Below, piece after piece: positions 26,839-34,409 of a stretch of 64,000 nt of DNA. Under the pieces are notes generated by a model that worked only from the letters and a program-made list of their open reading frames with translations, searched no databases and was not told where the DNA came from. Made by a program: the position numbers and the translations under genes. The DNA comes from JAXJSP01 sp036310005 (GTDB lineage: Bacteria > Bacillota > Clostridia > Oscillospirales > Acutalibacteraceae), in assembly GCA_036310005.1 (NCBI GenBank), contig JAXJSP010000039.1, positions 13,024-77,023 of the forward strand, read 5' to 3'. Within the stretch, counting starts at the first letter, position 1, and each line of letters begins with the position of its first letter.

Positions 26839-27030
26839 GCCAAACTAATTAAATATGCATGGTTTTTACTGAAAACCTTATATACTTATGTATATATATT
26901 CGATAAAATCAATGAATTTGATAAAAATGCAAATTCCTTATGATTTTGTTGAATATAAACATGCATAATTAGTTTGGCGACTATCGGAGTTTGCGTTTTT
27001 TTGCGGTTACTTCGGTAGCCGCATTTTTTT
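26839..27030 (+). ncRNA. candidate structured RNA or riboswitch-like leader, ends in an intrinsic terminator
   Basis: This 192-nt unit fills most of the 414-bp gap between rmuC and the CHAP gene. The outer stem pairs 26839-26861 with 26960-26978 (13 bp, a 4-nt bulge, 6 bp). Inside it are three hairpins: GGTTTT/AAAACC (26861-26877), TATATAC/GTATATA (26879-26896) and a longer one with two 7-bp helices (26905-26947). A terminator follows at 27003-27030: an 8-bp stem with a UUCG loop and seven T. Segment 26977-26989 can instead pair with 27010-27022, competing with both the outer stem and the terminator stem. It matches no riboswitch consensus I know. It may be a small RNA or an attenuating leader of the CHAP gene, whose start is 77 bp past the terminator. 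Confidence 0.6.
27003..27030 (+). terminator. intrinsic terminator of the leader/small RNA
   Basis: GCGGTTAC-TTCG-GTAGCCGC (one wobble pair) followed by A and seven T. Located 77 bp before the CHAP gene start. Confidence 0.88.
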
Positions 27031-27106
27031 GTATAAGGAGGGTATTTTTAATTAATCTTTAGTAATTATTGATAATTATTATTTTAAAAAATAGGAGGTT
27101 ATAGAA

Positions 27107-28651
27107 ATGAAAAAAATATTATCAATTTTATCAGTCTTAATTATTATTTTTTCAATTGCATCAACATCGACAATGATAGCAGATGCAGCATCGAATCCTT
27201 ATGGGAAGTATCAAACAATTAACGGTGTTACAACTGTAAGATGCACTTGGTATGCATGGGAGCAAGCGTATTCTAATACAGGCGCAATTATGCCTAACTT
27301 TGGAAATGCAAAAAACTGGTACACATCAGCTAAAAATAATGGTTTCAAAGTGGGTTCAGAACCTAAAGCAAAATCTATTGCTGTTTGGACTGACAGTGGA
27401 TATGGTCATGTAGGCTATGTTGTTAGTGTTAATGGATCTAAAATCACAGTAAATGAGGGAGGAATGTTAAATACTAATGGACAAGCATATAATGGTACAG
27501 GTATTTTAAATGGTTCAATTTGCAATAGTGAAGTTGGAAGCAAAAAATCTAATTATTCTTCAAAAATTTTAGTAGGATATATCTATTTGACAAATAACAG
27601 TTCTGTTAACGAAACAGTAGTATTGAAAGCAGACAAAAGTAAAAACACAATATCAAACAATAACGCTGTGCTTTGGGGCAGAGTTGACAAACCTTCAAAT
27701 TACGCAGTTACAAAAATTGGAATTAAAGTTAGACAAGACAATTCTACATATAACAAAGGTTGGGAAAAATATGAAGCACCTTCAAAATCTTATGTAGGCT
27801 ATTCGTATATGTACCCATATTATGATTTAAAATCAGAATTAAATGCAAATTTAACACATGGTACAAAGTATTATTACAGATTTTATGCAGTTGTTAATGG
27901 TAAAGAGTATTGGAGTGATGAGTATAATTTTACCACAGGTAATCACAATTATATAAATAAAGCTGAAGCAAAATACTTAAAATCTGCGGCAACTTGCAAA
28001 TCTAAAGCGGTTTACTATAAGAGTTGTTCTGTCTGCGGAGAAAAATCAACATCGACTTTTGAATACGGAAACGTTAGTACAATACATAGCGGTGGAACAC
28101 ATATTAATGGTCAAAAGGATGCTACTAATGATGAAAAAGGCTATACAGGAGATACTGTTTGTAATTCTTGCGGACAAATATTAAAAACAGGCAATTATAC
28201 CAATATTCCTACTTTAATTAAGCAAAATGGAGTTTGGTATTATTATTCTGATGAAGGAAAAAAGGTAGACGAAACGACACTTTGTAAGTACAATGGTACT
28301 TGGTATTATGTTAAAAATGGAATATTAAGCAAAGACAATACATTAATCAAGTACAATAATGTATGGTATCATGTTAAAGGGGGTAAAACTGTAAAAGATA
28401 CTACTCTTGTTAAGTACAATAACGTTTGGTATTATGTTAAAAACGGAAAATTAAATAAAGATAATACTTTGGTTAAGTACAATAATGTTTGGTATCATGT
28501 TAAAAATGGTAAAAAGATTAATGATACTACCCTCGTTAAATATAACAACAAATGGTACTATGTACAAAAAGGCAAAGTCAATTTCAAAGCAAACACAAAA
28601 GTAAATTATAACGGTAAAGTTTACACAGTCCGCAACGGTGTTGTAGTATAA
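27107..28651 (+). CDS. secreted CHAP-domain hydrolase with C-terminal wall-repeat domain
   Basis: A 514-residue exported protein. A signal peptide covers residues 1-28 (cleavage near ADAAS). The CHAP domain follows, with catalytic C46 (VRCTWYAW), H101 (YGHVGYV) and N116 (VNEGG); such domains cut peptidoglycan amide or peptide bonds. The middle part (about 160-290) looks like a beta-sandwich, and about 290-365 is a cysteine-pair segment (CSVCG, CNSCG) like a small zinc or disulfide module. Five tandem 21-residue units and the terminal VRNGVVV follow. The same tail occurs in the next gene. AGGAGG precedes the start. It could be a cell-separation or remodelling enzyme. Confidence 0.85.
   Translation: MKKILSILSVLIIIFSIASTSTMIADAASNPYGKYQTINGVTTVRCTWYAWEQAYSNTGAIMPNFGNAKNWYTSAKNNGFKVGSEPKAKSIAVWTDSGYGHVGYVVSVNGSKITVNEGGMLNTNGQAYNGTGILNGSICNSEVGSKKSNYSSKILVGYIYLTNNSSVNETVVLKADKSKNTISNNNAVLWGRVDKPSNYAVTKIGIKVRQDNSTYNKGWEKYEAPSKSYVGYSYMYPYYDLKSELNANLTHGTKYYYRFYAVVNGKEYWSDEYNFTTGNHNYINKAEAKYLKSAATCKSKAVYYKSCSVCGEKSTSTFEYGNVSTIHSGGTHINGQKDATNDEKGYTGDTVCNSCGQILKTGNYTNIPTLIKQNGVWYYYSDEGKKVDETTLCKYNGTWYYVKNGILSKDNTLIKYNNVWYHVKGGKTVKDTTLVKYNNVWYYVKNGKLNKDNTLVKYNNVWYHVKNGKKINDTTLVKYNNKWYYVQKGKVNFKANTKVNYNGKVYTVRNGVVV
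28277..28591 (+). repeat. five tandem 63-bp coding repeats (21-residue units)
   Basis: Each unit encodes the pattern TLxKYNxxWYxVxxGKxxxDx. Units alternate between a WYYV...KDN form and a WYHV...DT form, so the true period is 126 bp (42 residues). The pattern is similar to, but not the same as, choline- or glucan-binding repeats. Confidence 0.9.
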
Positions 28652-28670
28652 TTTGAAATTAAAAATATTT

Positions 28671-28709
28671 AAGGCGGTGTGCAAAATTAATTGCACACCG
28701 CCTTTTTTT
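28671..28709 (+). terminator. intrinsic terminator after the CHAP gene
   Basis: Stem AAGGCGGTGTGCAA / TTGCACACCGCCTT with a short AT loop, followed by a T-run. Confidence 0.92.
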
Positions 28710-28722
28710 ACTTCTAATAAAC

Positions 28723-28750
28723 TTGCATTTAATTGAGAAAATGTTATAAT
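28723..28750 (+). promoter_or_regulatory. sigma-A-type promoter of the transglutaminase-like gene
   Basis: TTGCAT (28723-28728), 16-nt spacer, TATAAT (28745-28750). Confidence 0.65.
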
Positions 28751-28798
28751 TATAATATAAGTGGGTTTATATCTTATATTTTTTAGGAGGAACAAAGA

Positions 28799-31162
28799 AT
28801 GAAAAAAACGAGTAGAATAAAAAGCATGGTTTCGATGTTGTCAGCATTAATTTTAATCTTTTCTATGCTTTCTGTTAATGTATCGGCACTTGAGATTCCT
28901 AAAAATGAAGAAGTCCTATTAACTTATCCTGATTTACATGACTCAACGATAGCGGTAACAGAGGCTTTAGAAAAACATGTAGATACTGATGAATTTAAAA
29001 ATTATTTATTTGAACAGTTTTCAAACTTTTCAACATCTATAGATATTTCAAAATTTGAAATACCAAACACCGACGAAAATATAGAATCAATAAAGAATTT
29101 AATATGGCACAATATGCCTGAAGCATTTCAAGTATACGGACTTGGTACAATACCAAAAAACAACTATATTTCTCAAGTTTTAGTTAGTTATTATGATTGG
29201 TGTTCTGCAGATAAATACCCAAGTATGTATTTTGAATTACAAAACACAGCTTCAGAATTATTACAGGGAATTGAAAATAATGAATCTTTAAATGATGTTG
29301 AAAAGGCACTTTTAGTTCACGACCGTTTAGCAGTTTGGAACGAATACGATTATGAAAATTATTTAAATAATAATATACCTAACGAATCTTATACAGCATA
29401 CGGAGCGCTTGTAAAAAGAACTTCTGTGTGTGACGGATATACAAAAGCATATATATATCTTTTGAATCGTGTCGGTATTAAGAGTATATATTGTTCATCA
29501 CAAGAACTTAATCATTCCTGGAATATTGTTTATATTAACGGTATTCCCTATCATACAGATGTGACATTTGATGATAAGGTCTGGGATGTAACAGGCAGAG
29601 TTTATCACGAGAACTTATTAGTATCGAGCAATTTGTTCTATGAGCAGAACCATGCTGCAACCGATTATGACACTACACCTCAAGACAGCAGTTATGATAA
29701 TTATTATTGGAGAGATTCTAATACAGAGTTCCAGTTAATTGACAATACGCTTTATTTCATTAATAATAGCAATTCTACATTAAATAAAATTTCAAACGGA
29801 GTAATAACACAATTAAAATCTGTCAGTGACAAGTGGTTAGCAAGTGAATCATCCTTTTGGAGTGGAAATTTTTCTAAATTAAGTTCTGACGGAAATAAAT
29901 TGTATTATTCTTTATCTGATGCAATTTATGAATTTGATGTCAGCGACAATACTTCCGAGGCAAAATATTATCCTGATTTATCTGTCGGTAATTATTTTAG
30001 TATCTTCGGATTTACTTATGAAGACGGTTATTTAATATGCGAATTAAATAATTCGCCCAATTTTACCAAAGACACGAAAAAATTATATCAAGTAAGACAG
30101 TTGTACGATAGTCAAGCACCAAAGGTTACGCTTACATCTGTTTCAGTATTATCAACGCCTGATAAAACTACATATTACGTAGGCGATTCACTAAACACTT
30201 CCGGTTTGAGTTTGAAACTCACATACAGTGACGGTTCGACAAAAGCTGTTACAAGCGGATATATAACAAGCGGATTCAGTTCAGCTTCGGCAGGAACAAA
30301 GACAGTTACTGTATCTTACGGAGGAAAATCGACAACATTTAAAGTAAGTGTTATAAAACGAAGCGTTTCAGCGCCGAGTGCTCCGGTACTTTCGAAGAAA
30401 ACATCTACAACAGTAACCCTTACAAAAGTAACGGGATACGAATACAGCAAAGACGGTAAAACATGGCAGTCAAGTAACATATTTAAAAGTTTGAATGCTG
30501 ATACCACATATTCTTTCTATCAAAGAAAAGCTGAAACCTACACAAGTTACGCATCTCAAAAAAGCAGCGTTTTAAGTGTTAAAACTAACCCGAAAGAAAC
30601 ATTAATCAAAGAGAATAATGTCTGGTATTATACTGTTAACGATATAAAAGTCAGCGAAACAACGCTTTGCAAATACAACGGTACCTGGTATTATGTGAAA
30701 AGCGGTAAACTTAGCAAGGATAATACATTAGTCAAGTACAATAATGTTTGGTATCACGTTAACGCAGGTAAGTTAGCAAATGATACTACTCTTGTTAAGT
30801 ACAATAATGTCTGGTATTACGTGAAAAACGGAAAATTAAGCAAAGATAATACATTAGTCAAGTATAATAATGTCTGGTATCATGTTAACGCAGGTAAGTT
30901 AACGAATGATACTACTCTTGTTAAGTACAATAACACCTGGTACTATGTAAAGAGCGGCAAACTCAATACTTCTAACACTTTGGTTAAATACAACGGAGTA
31001 TGGTATCATGTAAAGGGCGGCAAGAAAGTTAATGATACTACCCTTTGCAAGTATGGCAGTAAATGGTACTATGTACAAAACGGTAAAGTTAACTTCAAGG
31101 CGAACCTGAAATACAAATATAACGGAAAATGGTACACAGTTCGCAACGGAGTTGTAGTATAA
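28799..31162 (+). CDS. secreted transglutaminase-like protein with Ig-like and wall-repeat domains
   Basis: A 787-residue exported protein. A signal peptide covers residues 1-30. The transglutaminase-like fold has the triad C211 (SVCDGY), H239 (LNHSW) and D254 (YHTDVTFDD). A propeller-like or strand-rich region (about 290-430) follows, then a bacterial Ig-like (Big_3) domain near 440-520 (YYVGDSLNTSGLSLKLTYSDG). After a fibronectin-like linker come seven 21-residue wall repeats. These domains are typical of clostridial surface proteins that cross-link, amidate or cleave protein or peptidoglycan. The last ~30 residues are nearly the same as those of the CHAP protein. AGGAGG lies before the ATG. 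Confidence 0.85.
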   Translation: MKKTSRIKSMVSMLSALILIFSMLSVNVSALEIPKNEEVLLTYPDLHDSTIAVTEALEKHVDTDEFKNYLFEQFSNFSTSIDISKFEIPNTDENIESIKNLIWHNMPEAFQVYGLGTIPKNNYISQVLVSYYDWCSADKYPSMYFELQNTASELLQGIENNESLNDVEKALLVHDRLAVWNEYDYENYLNNNIPNESYTAYGALVKRTSVCDGYTKAYIYLLNRVGIKSIYCSSQELNHSWNIVYINGIPYHTDVTFDDKVWDVTGRVYHENLLVSSNLFYEQNHAATDYDTTPQDSSYDNYYWRDSNTEFQLIDNTLYFINNSNSTLNKISNGVITQLKSVSDKWLASESSFWSGNFSKLSSDGNKLYYSLSDAIYEFDVSDNTSEAKYYPDLSVGNYFSIFGFTYEDGYLICELNNSPNFTKDTKKLYQVRQLYDSQAPKVTLTSVSVLSTPDKTTYYVGDSLNTSGLSLKLTYSDGSTKAVTSGYITSGFSSASAGTKTVTVSYGGKSTTFKVSVIKRSVSAPSAPVLSKKTSTTVTLTKVTGYEYSKDGKTWQSSNIFKSLNADTTYSFYQRKAETYTSYASQKSSVLSVKTNPKETLIKENNVWYYTVNDIKVSETTLCKYNGTWYYVKSGKLSKDNTLVKYNNVWYHVNAGKLANDTTLVKYNNVWYYVKNGKLSKDNTLVKYNNVWYHVNAGKLTNDTTLVKYNNTWYYVKSGKLNTSNTLVKYNGVWYHVKGGKKVNDTTLCKYGSKWYYVQNGKVNFKANLKYKYNGKWYTVRNGVVV
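30662..31102 (+). repeat. seven tandem 63-bp coding repeats (21-residue units)
   Basis: Same repeat family as 28277-28591, alternating WYYV and WYHV forms (ABABABA). Several pairs of A/B blocks are nearly the same at DNA level, which suggests recent duplication of 126-bp blocks. Confidence 0.9.
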
Positions 31163-31192
31163 AATTTATTTATAAAATACCATCACAAAGAT

Positions 31193-31230
31193 GATAAATC
31201 GGAAAGGATTTTACCTTTCCGATTTATCTT
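31193..31230 (+). terminator. intrinsic terminator after the transglutaminase-like gene
   Basis: A 15-bp stem GATAAATCGGAAAGG / CCTTTCCGATTTATC, with a weak T-tract. Confidence 0.75.
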
Positions 31231-31277
31231 TACAGCACCCGATATATAAATTTAACAAGTAAATTTAATTATTTATG

Positions 31278-31306
31278 TTGACAAAATCGTTTTATAACTG
31301 TATAAT
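31278..31306 (+). promoter_or_regulatory. consensus sigma-A promoter of tRNA-Arg
   Basis: TTGACA (31278-31283), 17-nt spacer, TATAAT (31301-31306): perfect consensus, 20 nt before the tRNA. Confidence 0.9.
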
Positions 31307-31325
31307 AATATGGCGTCTAAAATTT

Positions 31326-31402
31326 GTCTCGATAGCTCAGCTGGATAGAGCATCTGCCTTCTAAGCAGAGGGTCGGGGGTTCGAGTCCCTCTCGGGACGC
31401 CA
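31326..31402 (+). tRNA. tRNA-Arg (TCT anticodon)
   Basis: Acceptor stem GTCTCGA/TCGGGAC (one wobble), anticodon loop CTTCTAA giving TCT, T-loop GTTCGAGTC, and encoded CCA at 31400-31402. It reads AGA/AGG codons, which are frequent in AT-rich Clostridia. Confidence 0.95.
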
Positions 31403-31437
31403 AAAAATTCCGTCCACTTTCGTGAACGGAATTTTTT
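31403..31437 (+). terminator. intrinsic terminator of tRNA-Arg
   Basis: An A-rich stem ending in TTCCGT pairs with ACGGAATTTTTT. Its 3' part is repeated downstream (see 31419-31494). Confidence 0.8.
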
Positions 31438-31494
31438 ACTTATTCACTATTAACTATTCAATCTTCACTAATTTAATGTTCGTGAACGGAATTT
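31419..31494 (+). repeat. 16-bp direct repeat flanking a TTCACTATT-rich segment
   Basis: TTCGTGAACGGAATTT occurs at 31419-31434 and 31479-31494. Between and after them, TTCACTATT-type words occur on both strands (for example AGTGAATAGTGAA near 31511). This looks like degenerate intergenic repeat material. The rest of the gap up to rpsT holds only the hairpin at 31614 and the rpsT promoter. Confidence 0.6.
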
Positions 31495-31613
31495 CAGGTA
31501 AGAAGTAAGAGTGAATAGTGAAGGAGTATATTTAAAAAAATTAGTATAACAATAAACACTGAAATATAAAATAAGTGGAATATTAAGTAATTTGATTTTC
31601 GTTACAGAGAGAC

Positions 31614-31645
31614 AAAATACCTTGTTTTACAAAACGAGGTATTTT
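31614..31645 (+). terminator. orphan intrinsic-terminator-like hairpin
   Basis: Stem AAATACCTTGTTTT / AAAACGAGGTATTT with a following T-run. No gene lies in the ~190 bp before it except the tRNA-Arg unit, which already has its own terminator. Confidence 0.55.
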
Positions 31646-31731
31646 TATCAGTAAATATGCATAACTTACAGAGCAATTTATGTGTATTTTCTTATCTTTT
31701 AAAAATATTTCAATCATTTTGTAAAAAAAAC

Positions 31732-31760
31732 TTGCTTTTTTGCGCAAAAGGTGATAATAT
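31732..31760 (+). promoter_or_regulatory. sigma-A-type promoter of rpsT
   Basis: TTGCTT (31732-31737), 17-nt spacer, TAATAT (31755-31760), 40 bp before the rpsT start. Confidence 0.6.
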
Positions 31761-31799
31761 CATTAGGTGACTAAACAACTTATTGAGGGAGGTGGAATT

Positions 31800-32060
31800 A
31801 TGCCTAACATTAAATCTGCTAAAAAGCGTGTTCTCGTTGCTGAGGCTAACGCTGCTCGTAACAAGGCACAGAATTCTGCTCTTAAAACTTCTTTAAAGAA
31901 AGCAAATATTGCTATTGAAAGCAATGCTGCAGATAAGACTGAAACTGTAAAGGCTGCTGTTAAAAGCATTGATATGGCTGCTAAAAAAGGTCTTATCCAT
32001 AAGAATAATGCAGCAAGAAAGAAATCAGCACTTGTTAAAAAACTTAACGCTGCAGAATAA
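31800..32060 (+). CDS. rpsT: 30S ribosomal protein S20
   Basis: An 86-residue, Ala/Lys-rich helical 16S rRNA-binding protein. The start is the ATG at 31800 (MPNIKSAKKR, the conserved S20 N-terminus) behind GGGAGGTGG; the frame is open for 11 codons upstream. The C-terminus has the family pattern KGLIHKNNAARKKSAL. It is a single-gene unit with its own promoter and terminator. Confidence 0.96.
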   Translation: MPNIKSAKKRVLVAEANAARNKAQNSALKTSLKKANIAIESNAADKTETVKAAVKSIDMAAKKGLIHKNNAARKKSALVKKLNAAE

Positions 32061-32075
32061 TTTAACTGTAAAATT

Positions 32076-32106
32076 AGACCGTATCTGTCAGATACGGTCT
32101 TTTTTA
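32076..32106 (+). terminator. intrinsic terminator of rpsT
   Basis: A 10-bp stem AGACCGTATC / GATACGGTCT with a 5-nt loop and a T-run. It also abuts the 3' end of the convergent lipoprotein gene. Confidence 0.93.
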
Positions 32107-32853
32107 TTTATATTCATATACTACATATCCGCTTAATTGCTCATTTTCGTAGTGTTCTTCTTTTATCAGTAAATCATTTTCGTATTGATAATCAGATTCA
32201 TATTCTGTATTTTGTTCTAAATTCAACACATTTTTATATGTGACATTACCGTTTTTATCATATTCAAAATCTGTTTGTGACACTAAAGTATTGTTGGCAT
32301 ATTTTAACTGTGAAGATACTTTTTCGTTTTTATAGATTAGTTCATATCTGATATCCGATACTAATTCATTATTCTGATAATATTTTTCTTCAATTAAATC
32401 TTCATTATCATTGTAGTCATAATCGCAATAATAATATTCATTACCGCTTGCATCAAAATAAATCATTTTGCTTTTCAATTTATCTTTATATTCATAAACA
32501 ATAGTATAATTATTCTCTGCATCTTCAAATGTCTTTTCTTCTTTGATACACAGTCCGTTTTCATATTCAAAAGTTAAAGTATATGTTAATTTATTGTTAC
32601 TATAAACTTTTTCTTCTGCTTTATTACCGCTTTTATCGTACTTATATTCATAAACATCCTCATCTGTTGAGTCTTCATAATCTAAAGTTGATTTAATAAG
32701 TAAATCATTTTGATACGAATGAGATACTGTATAGTAAAGGTTCTGCCCTACATAACAAATTTCTTTTGACACATTTTTTTGATGACTTGAAGTACAAGAT
32801 ACCATTAAAAACAAAAGCATGAAAGATAAAAATAAATTTAAAAATTTCTTCAC
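32104..32853 (-). CDS. lipoprotein with YD-type repeats
   Basis: The start is probably GTG 32853, with GGGAG 8 nt upstream; an in-frame GTG at 32862 is too close to it. A lipoprotein signal peptide ends in LMVSC, with the lipidated Cys near residue 20. The mature part is strand-rich, with about eight degenerate repeats of the form YDxxGNxxEExxYxNNxL and FEYENGLxIKEE, like the YD repeats of RHS proteins and MORN-like two-strand units. It is probably a surface protein of unknown role. It is divergent from nrdR. Confidence 0.7.
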   Translation of the reverse strand: MKKFLNLFLSFMLLFLMVSCTSSHQKNVSKEICYVGQNLYYTVSHSYQNDLLIKSTLDYEDSTDEDVYEYKYDKSGNKAEEKVYSNNKLTYTLTFEYENGLCIKEEKTFEDAENNYTIVYEYKDKLKSKMIYFDASGNEYYYCDYDYNDNEDLIEEKYYQNNELVSDIRYELIYKNEKVSSQLKYANNTLVSQTDFEYDKNGNVTYKNVLNLEQNTEYESDYQYENDLLIKEEHYENEQLSGYVVYEYK

Positions 32854-32955
32854 TTTAATCACTCCCGAATGTCTTTTTGTATTATACTTAATTCTCCGTC
32901 TTATGTCAAATCGGCCATTTTGTAATAATTTAGCAAATTATTGTTGTAAAACCAC

Positions 32956-32973
32956 AACATATTATGTTATACT
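32956..32973 (+). promoter_or_regulatory. nrdR promoter with palindrome at the -10 region
   Basis: AACATA-T-TATGTT (32956-32968) overlaps the -10 TATACT (32968-32973). This could be an operator, perhaps autoregulatory, but it does not match the NrdR box well. Confidence 0.4.
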
Positions 32974-33000
32974 TATTAAAAATGTAATAGGAGTGATATT

Positions 33001-33456
33001 ATGAAGTGTCCGTTTTGCGGTTATGAAGAAAGCAAAGTAGTTGATTCACGCCCTACTGATGAAGATGAACGCATCAGACGACGCAGAGAATGTTTAAAAT
33101 GTGCTAAACGCTTTACTACTTATGAAATGATTGAAAGTTTACCGCTGATTGTAATTAAAAAAGACAAGTCAAGAGAAGTTTTCGACAGAGATAAACTATT
33201 AACCGGTTTAATGCACGCGTGTGAAAAGAGGCCGGTTTCTATTGACCAGCTTGACAAGGTGGTAAGTGAAATTGAAACATCGCTTCACAATTCTCTTGAC
33301 AGAGAAGTATCATCTATTCAAATCGGTGAACTTGCTATGGAAAAATTACGCACTTTAGACGAGGTTGCATACATCCGCTTTGCATCTGTTTACAGACAGT
33401 TTAAAGATGTAAATACATTTATGGAAGAAATTTCACGAATTTTAAGCGAAAAATAA
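33001..33456 (+). CDS. nrdR: transcriptional repressor NrdR
   Basis: A 151-residue regulator of ribonucleotide reductase genes. The N-terminal zinc ribbon (CPFCG ... CLKCAKRF) binds NrdR boxes, and the ATP-cone domain (about residues 45-135; VIKKDKSREVFDRDKL) senses ATP/dATP. The family signature DSRPTDEDERIRRRREC is complete. GGAG lies before the ATG. The next gene starts 2 bp after its stop. No nrd genes lie in this window. Confidence 0.95.
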   Translation: MKCPFCGYEESKVVDSRPTDEDERIRRRRECLKCAKRFTTYEMIESLPLIVIKKDKSREVFDRDKLLTGLMHACEKRPVSIDQLDKVVSEIETSLHNSLDREVSSIQIGELAMEKLRTLDEVAYIRFASVYRQFKDVNTFMEEISRILSEK

Positions 33457-33457
33457 A

Positions 33458-33976
33458 ATGGACAAGTTGCGAACCTGTTGTTTTATCGGACATAGCACTC
33501 AGAATTTATCTTTAAGCAATTTAACTGAAAACGATATTTATAATAAAATCAAAAGCGCTGTTCAAGGCGCAATACAAGATGGTTACCTCAACTTTTTATG
33601 CGGCTGTGAACAAGGCGCTGACTTGTTGTTTTCCGAGGCTGTTATTTCAGAAAAAAAGAATAATAACATTCAATTTATCTGTGTATTATCGAATAAGAAT
33701 CAAGCCGCTGATTACAACCGCGAAGACAGAGAACAATTTGCAAATTTATTAGATGTTGCCGACAGCGTAATATGTTTAAGTGAGGACTGTATAAAAGATT
33801 TTACTGCAAAACGCAATCAGCACATAATTAATTTGTCTTCATATTTTATTACTGCATATAACGGAAGCCGGGGTAAAACTGAAACTGCTGTTAAATACGC
33901 TAAAAAAATAGGCATAAAAACTCATAATATTCTTGATATACTCACAAACGATGATTCAGGTCAAATATCATTTTAA
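33458..33976 (+). CDS. SLOG-family protein (YpsA/DUF1273-like)
   Basis: A 172-residue Rossmann-like protein with RTCCFIGHS at the N-terminus (the IGHR-type phosphate loop of the YpsA/DUF1273 family) and GCEQGADLLFSEAV, a typical second motif. SLOG domains bind nucleotides or their derivatives; YpsA affects cell division in Bacillus, but its ligand is not established. It starts 2 bp after nrdR and its 3' end overlaps the convergent small membrane gene by 35 bp. Confidence 0.78.
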   Translation: MDKLRTCCFIGHSTQNLSLSNLTENDIYNKIKSAVQGAIQDGYLNFLCGCEQGADLLFSEAVISEKKNNNIQFICVLSNKNQAADYNREDREQFANLLDVADSVICLSEDCIKDFTAKRNQHIINLSSYFITAYNGSRGKTETAVKYAKKIGIKTHNILDILTNDDSGQISF

Positions 33977-34256
33977 CTAATGCCGACGCACCTTTATAAA
34001 GCGTCGGTATATTTTTATCCAAATAGGATAAAATCAGACTTGTCCTGTCTTTTGTTTCTTTATTTATTACAAATTTTTTATCAAAAACAGAAACTACTGT
34101 GTCGTCCTGAATAATATTGACTTCATAAACTGCATCCTTACCGATAAATCCGACTTTTCTTGTACCCTTATCGGCAATATATATGCCGCCAACTATTATA
34201 ATCGGTATTATTAACAGGCATAAACCGTATATTAATATTCTTAAATAAGTTTTCAT
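33942..34256 (-). CDS. small single-span membrane protein in the gpr operon
   Basis: 104 residues with an N-terminal transmembrane helix (about residues 6-28, LIYGLCLLIIPIIIVGGIYI) and a polar extracytoplasmic part of unknown fold. No family recognised. Its ATG overlaps the stop of the tiny ORF upstream by 4 bp (ATGA), and that ORF follows gpr. The spore protease operon of Bacillus has spoIIP at this position, but this protein is far too short to be SpoIIP. A forespore envelope role is a guess from context. Confidence 0.65.
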   Translation of the reverse strand: MKTYLRILIYGLCLLIIPIIIVGGIYIADKGTRKVGFIGKDAVYEVNIIQDDTVVSVFDKKFVINKETKDRTSLILSYLDKNIPTLYKGASALVKMIFDLNHRL

Positions 34257-34384
34257 ATTACACTAAAAATAAAATTTATTGCAGGTACAAAAAAAGATGC
34301 TATTTCATTATAAAAAAGTATTGACAAGATTACACATGAAATAAAAATGAAAATATATGCAAATCTTTTCAGGATATTTATCAC
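34253..34384 (-). CDS. tiny membrane ORF coupled between gpr and the 104-residue gene
   Basis: A frame of 43 codons from GTG 34384, or 39 codons from CTG 34372, which has GAGGTG 9 nt upstream. It encodes one hydrophobic helix (FAYIFIFISCVILSILF) and a second hydrophobic stretch. The TGA overlaps the ATG of the next gene in the ATGA style, which supports real translation. Start codon uncertain. Unknown family. Confidence 0.5.
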   Translation of the reverse strand: MINILKRFAYIFIFISCVILSILFYNEIASFFVPAINFIFSVI

Positions 34385-34409
34385 CTCAATAAATTTTATG
34401 CTCCTTTTA

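Noticed and set aside
26839..27030. 6S RNA
   Set aside because: The size fits, but the fold is multi-branched and lacks the long rod with a central bubble expected for 6S RNA.
28277..31102. CRISPR-like arrays
   Set aside because: The 63-bp tandem repeats are in frame inside two genes, have no unique spacers, and translate into protein repeats.
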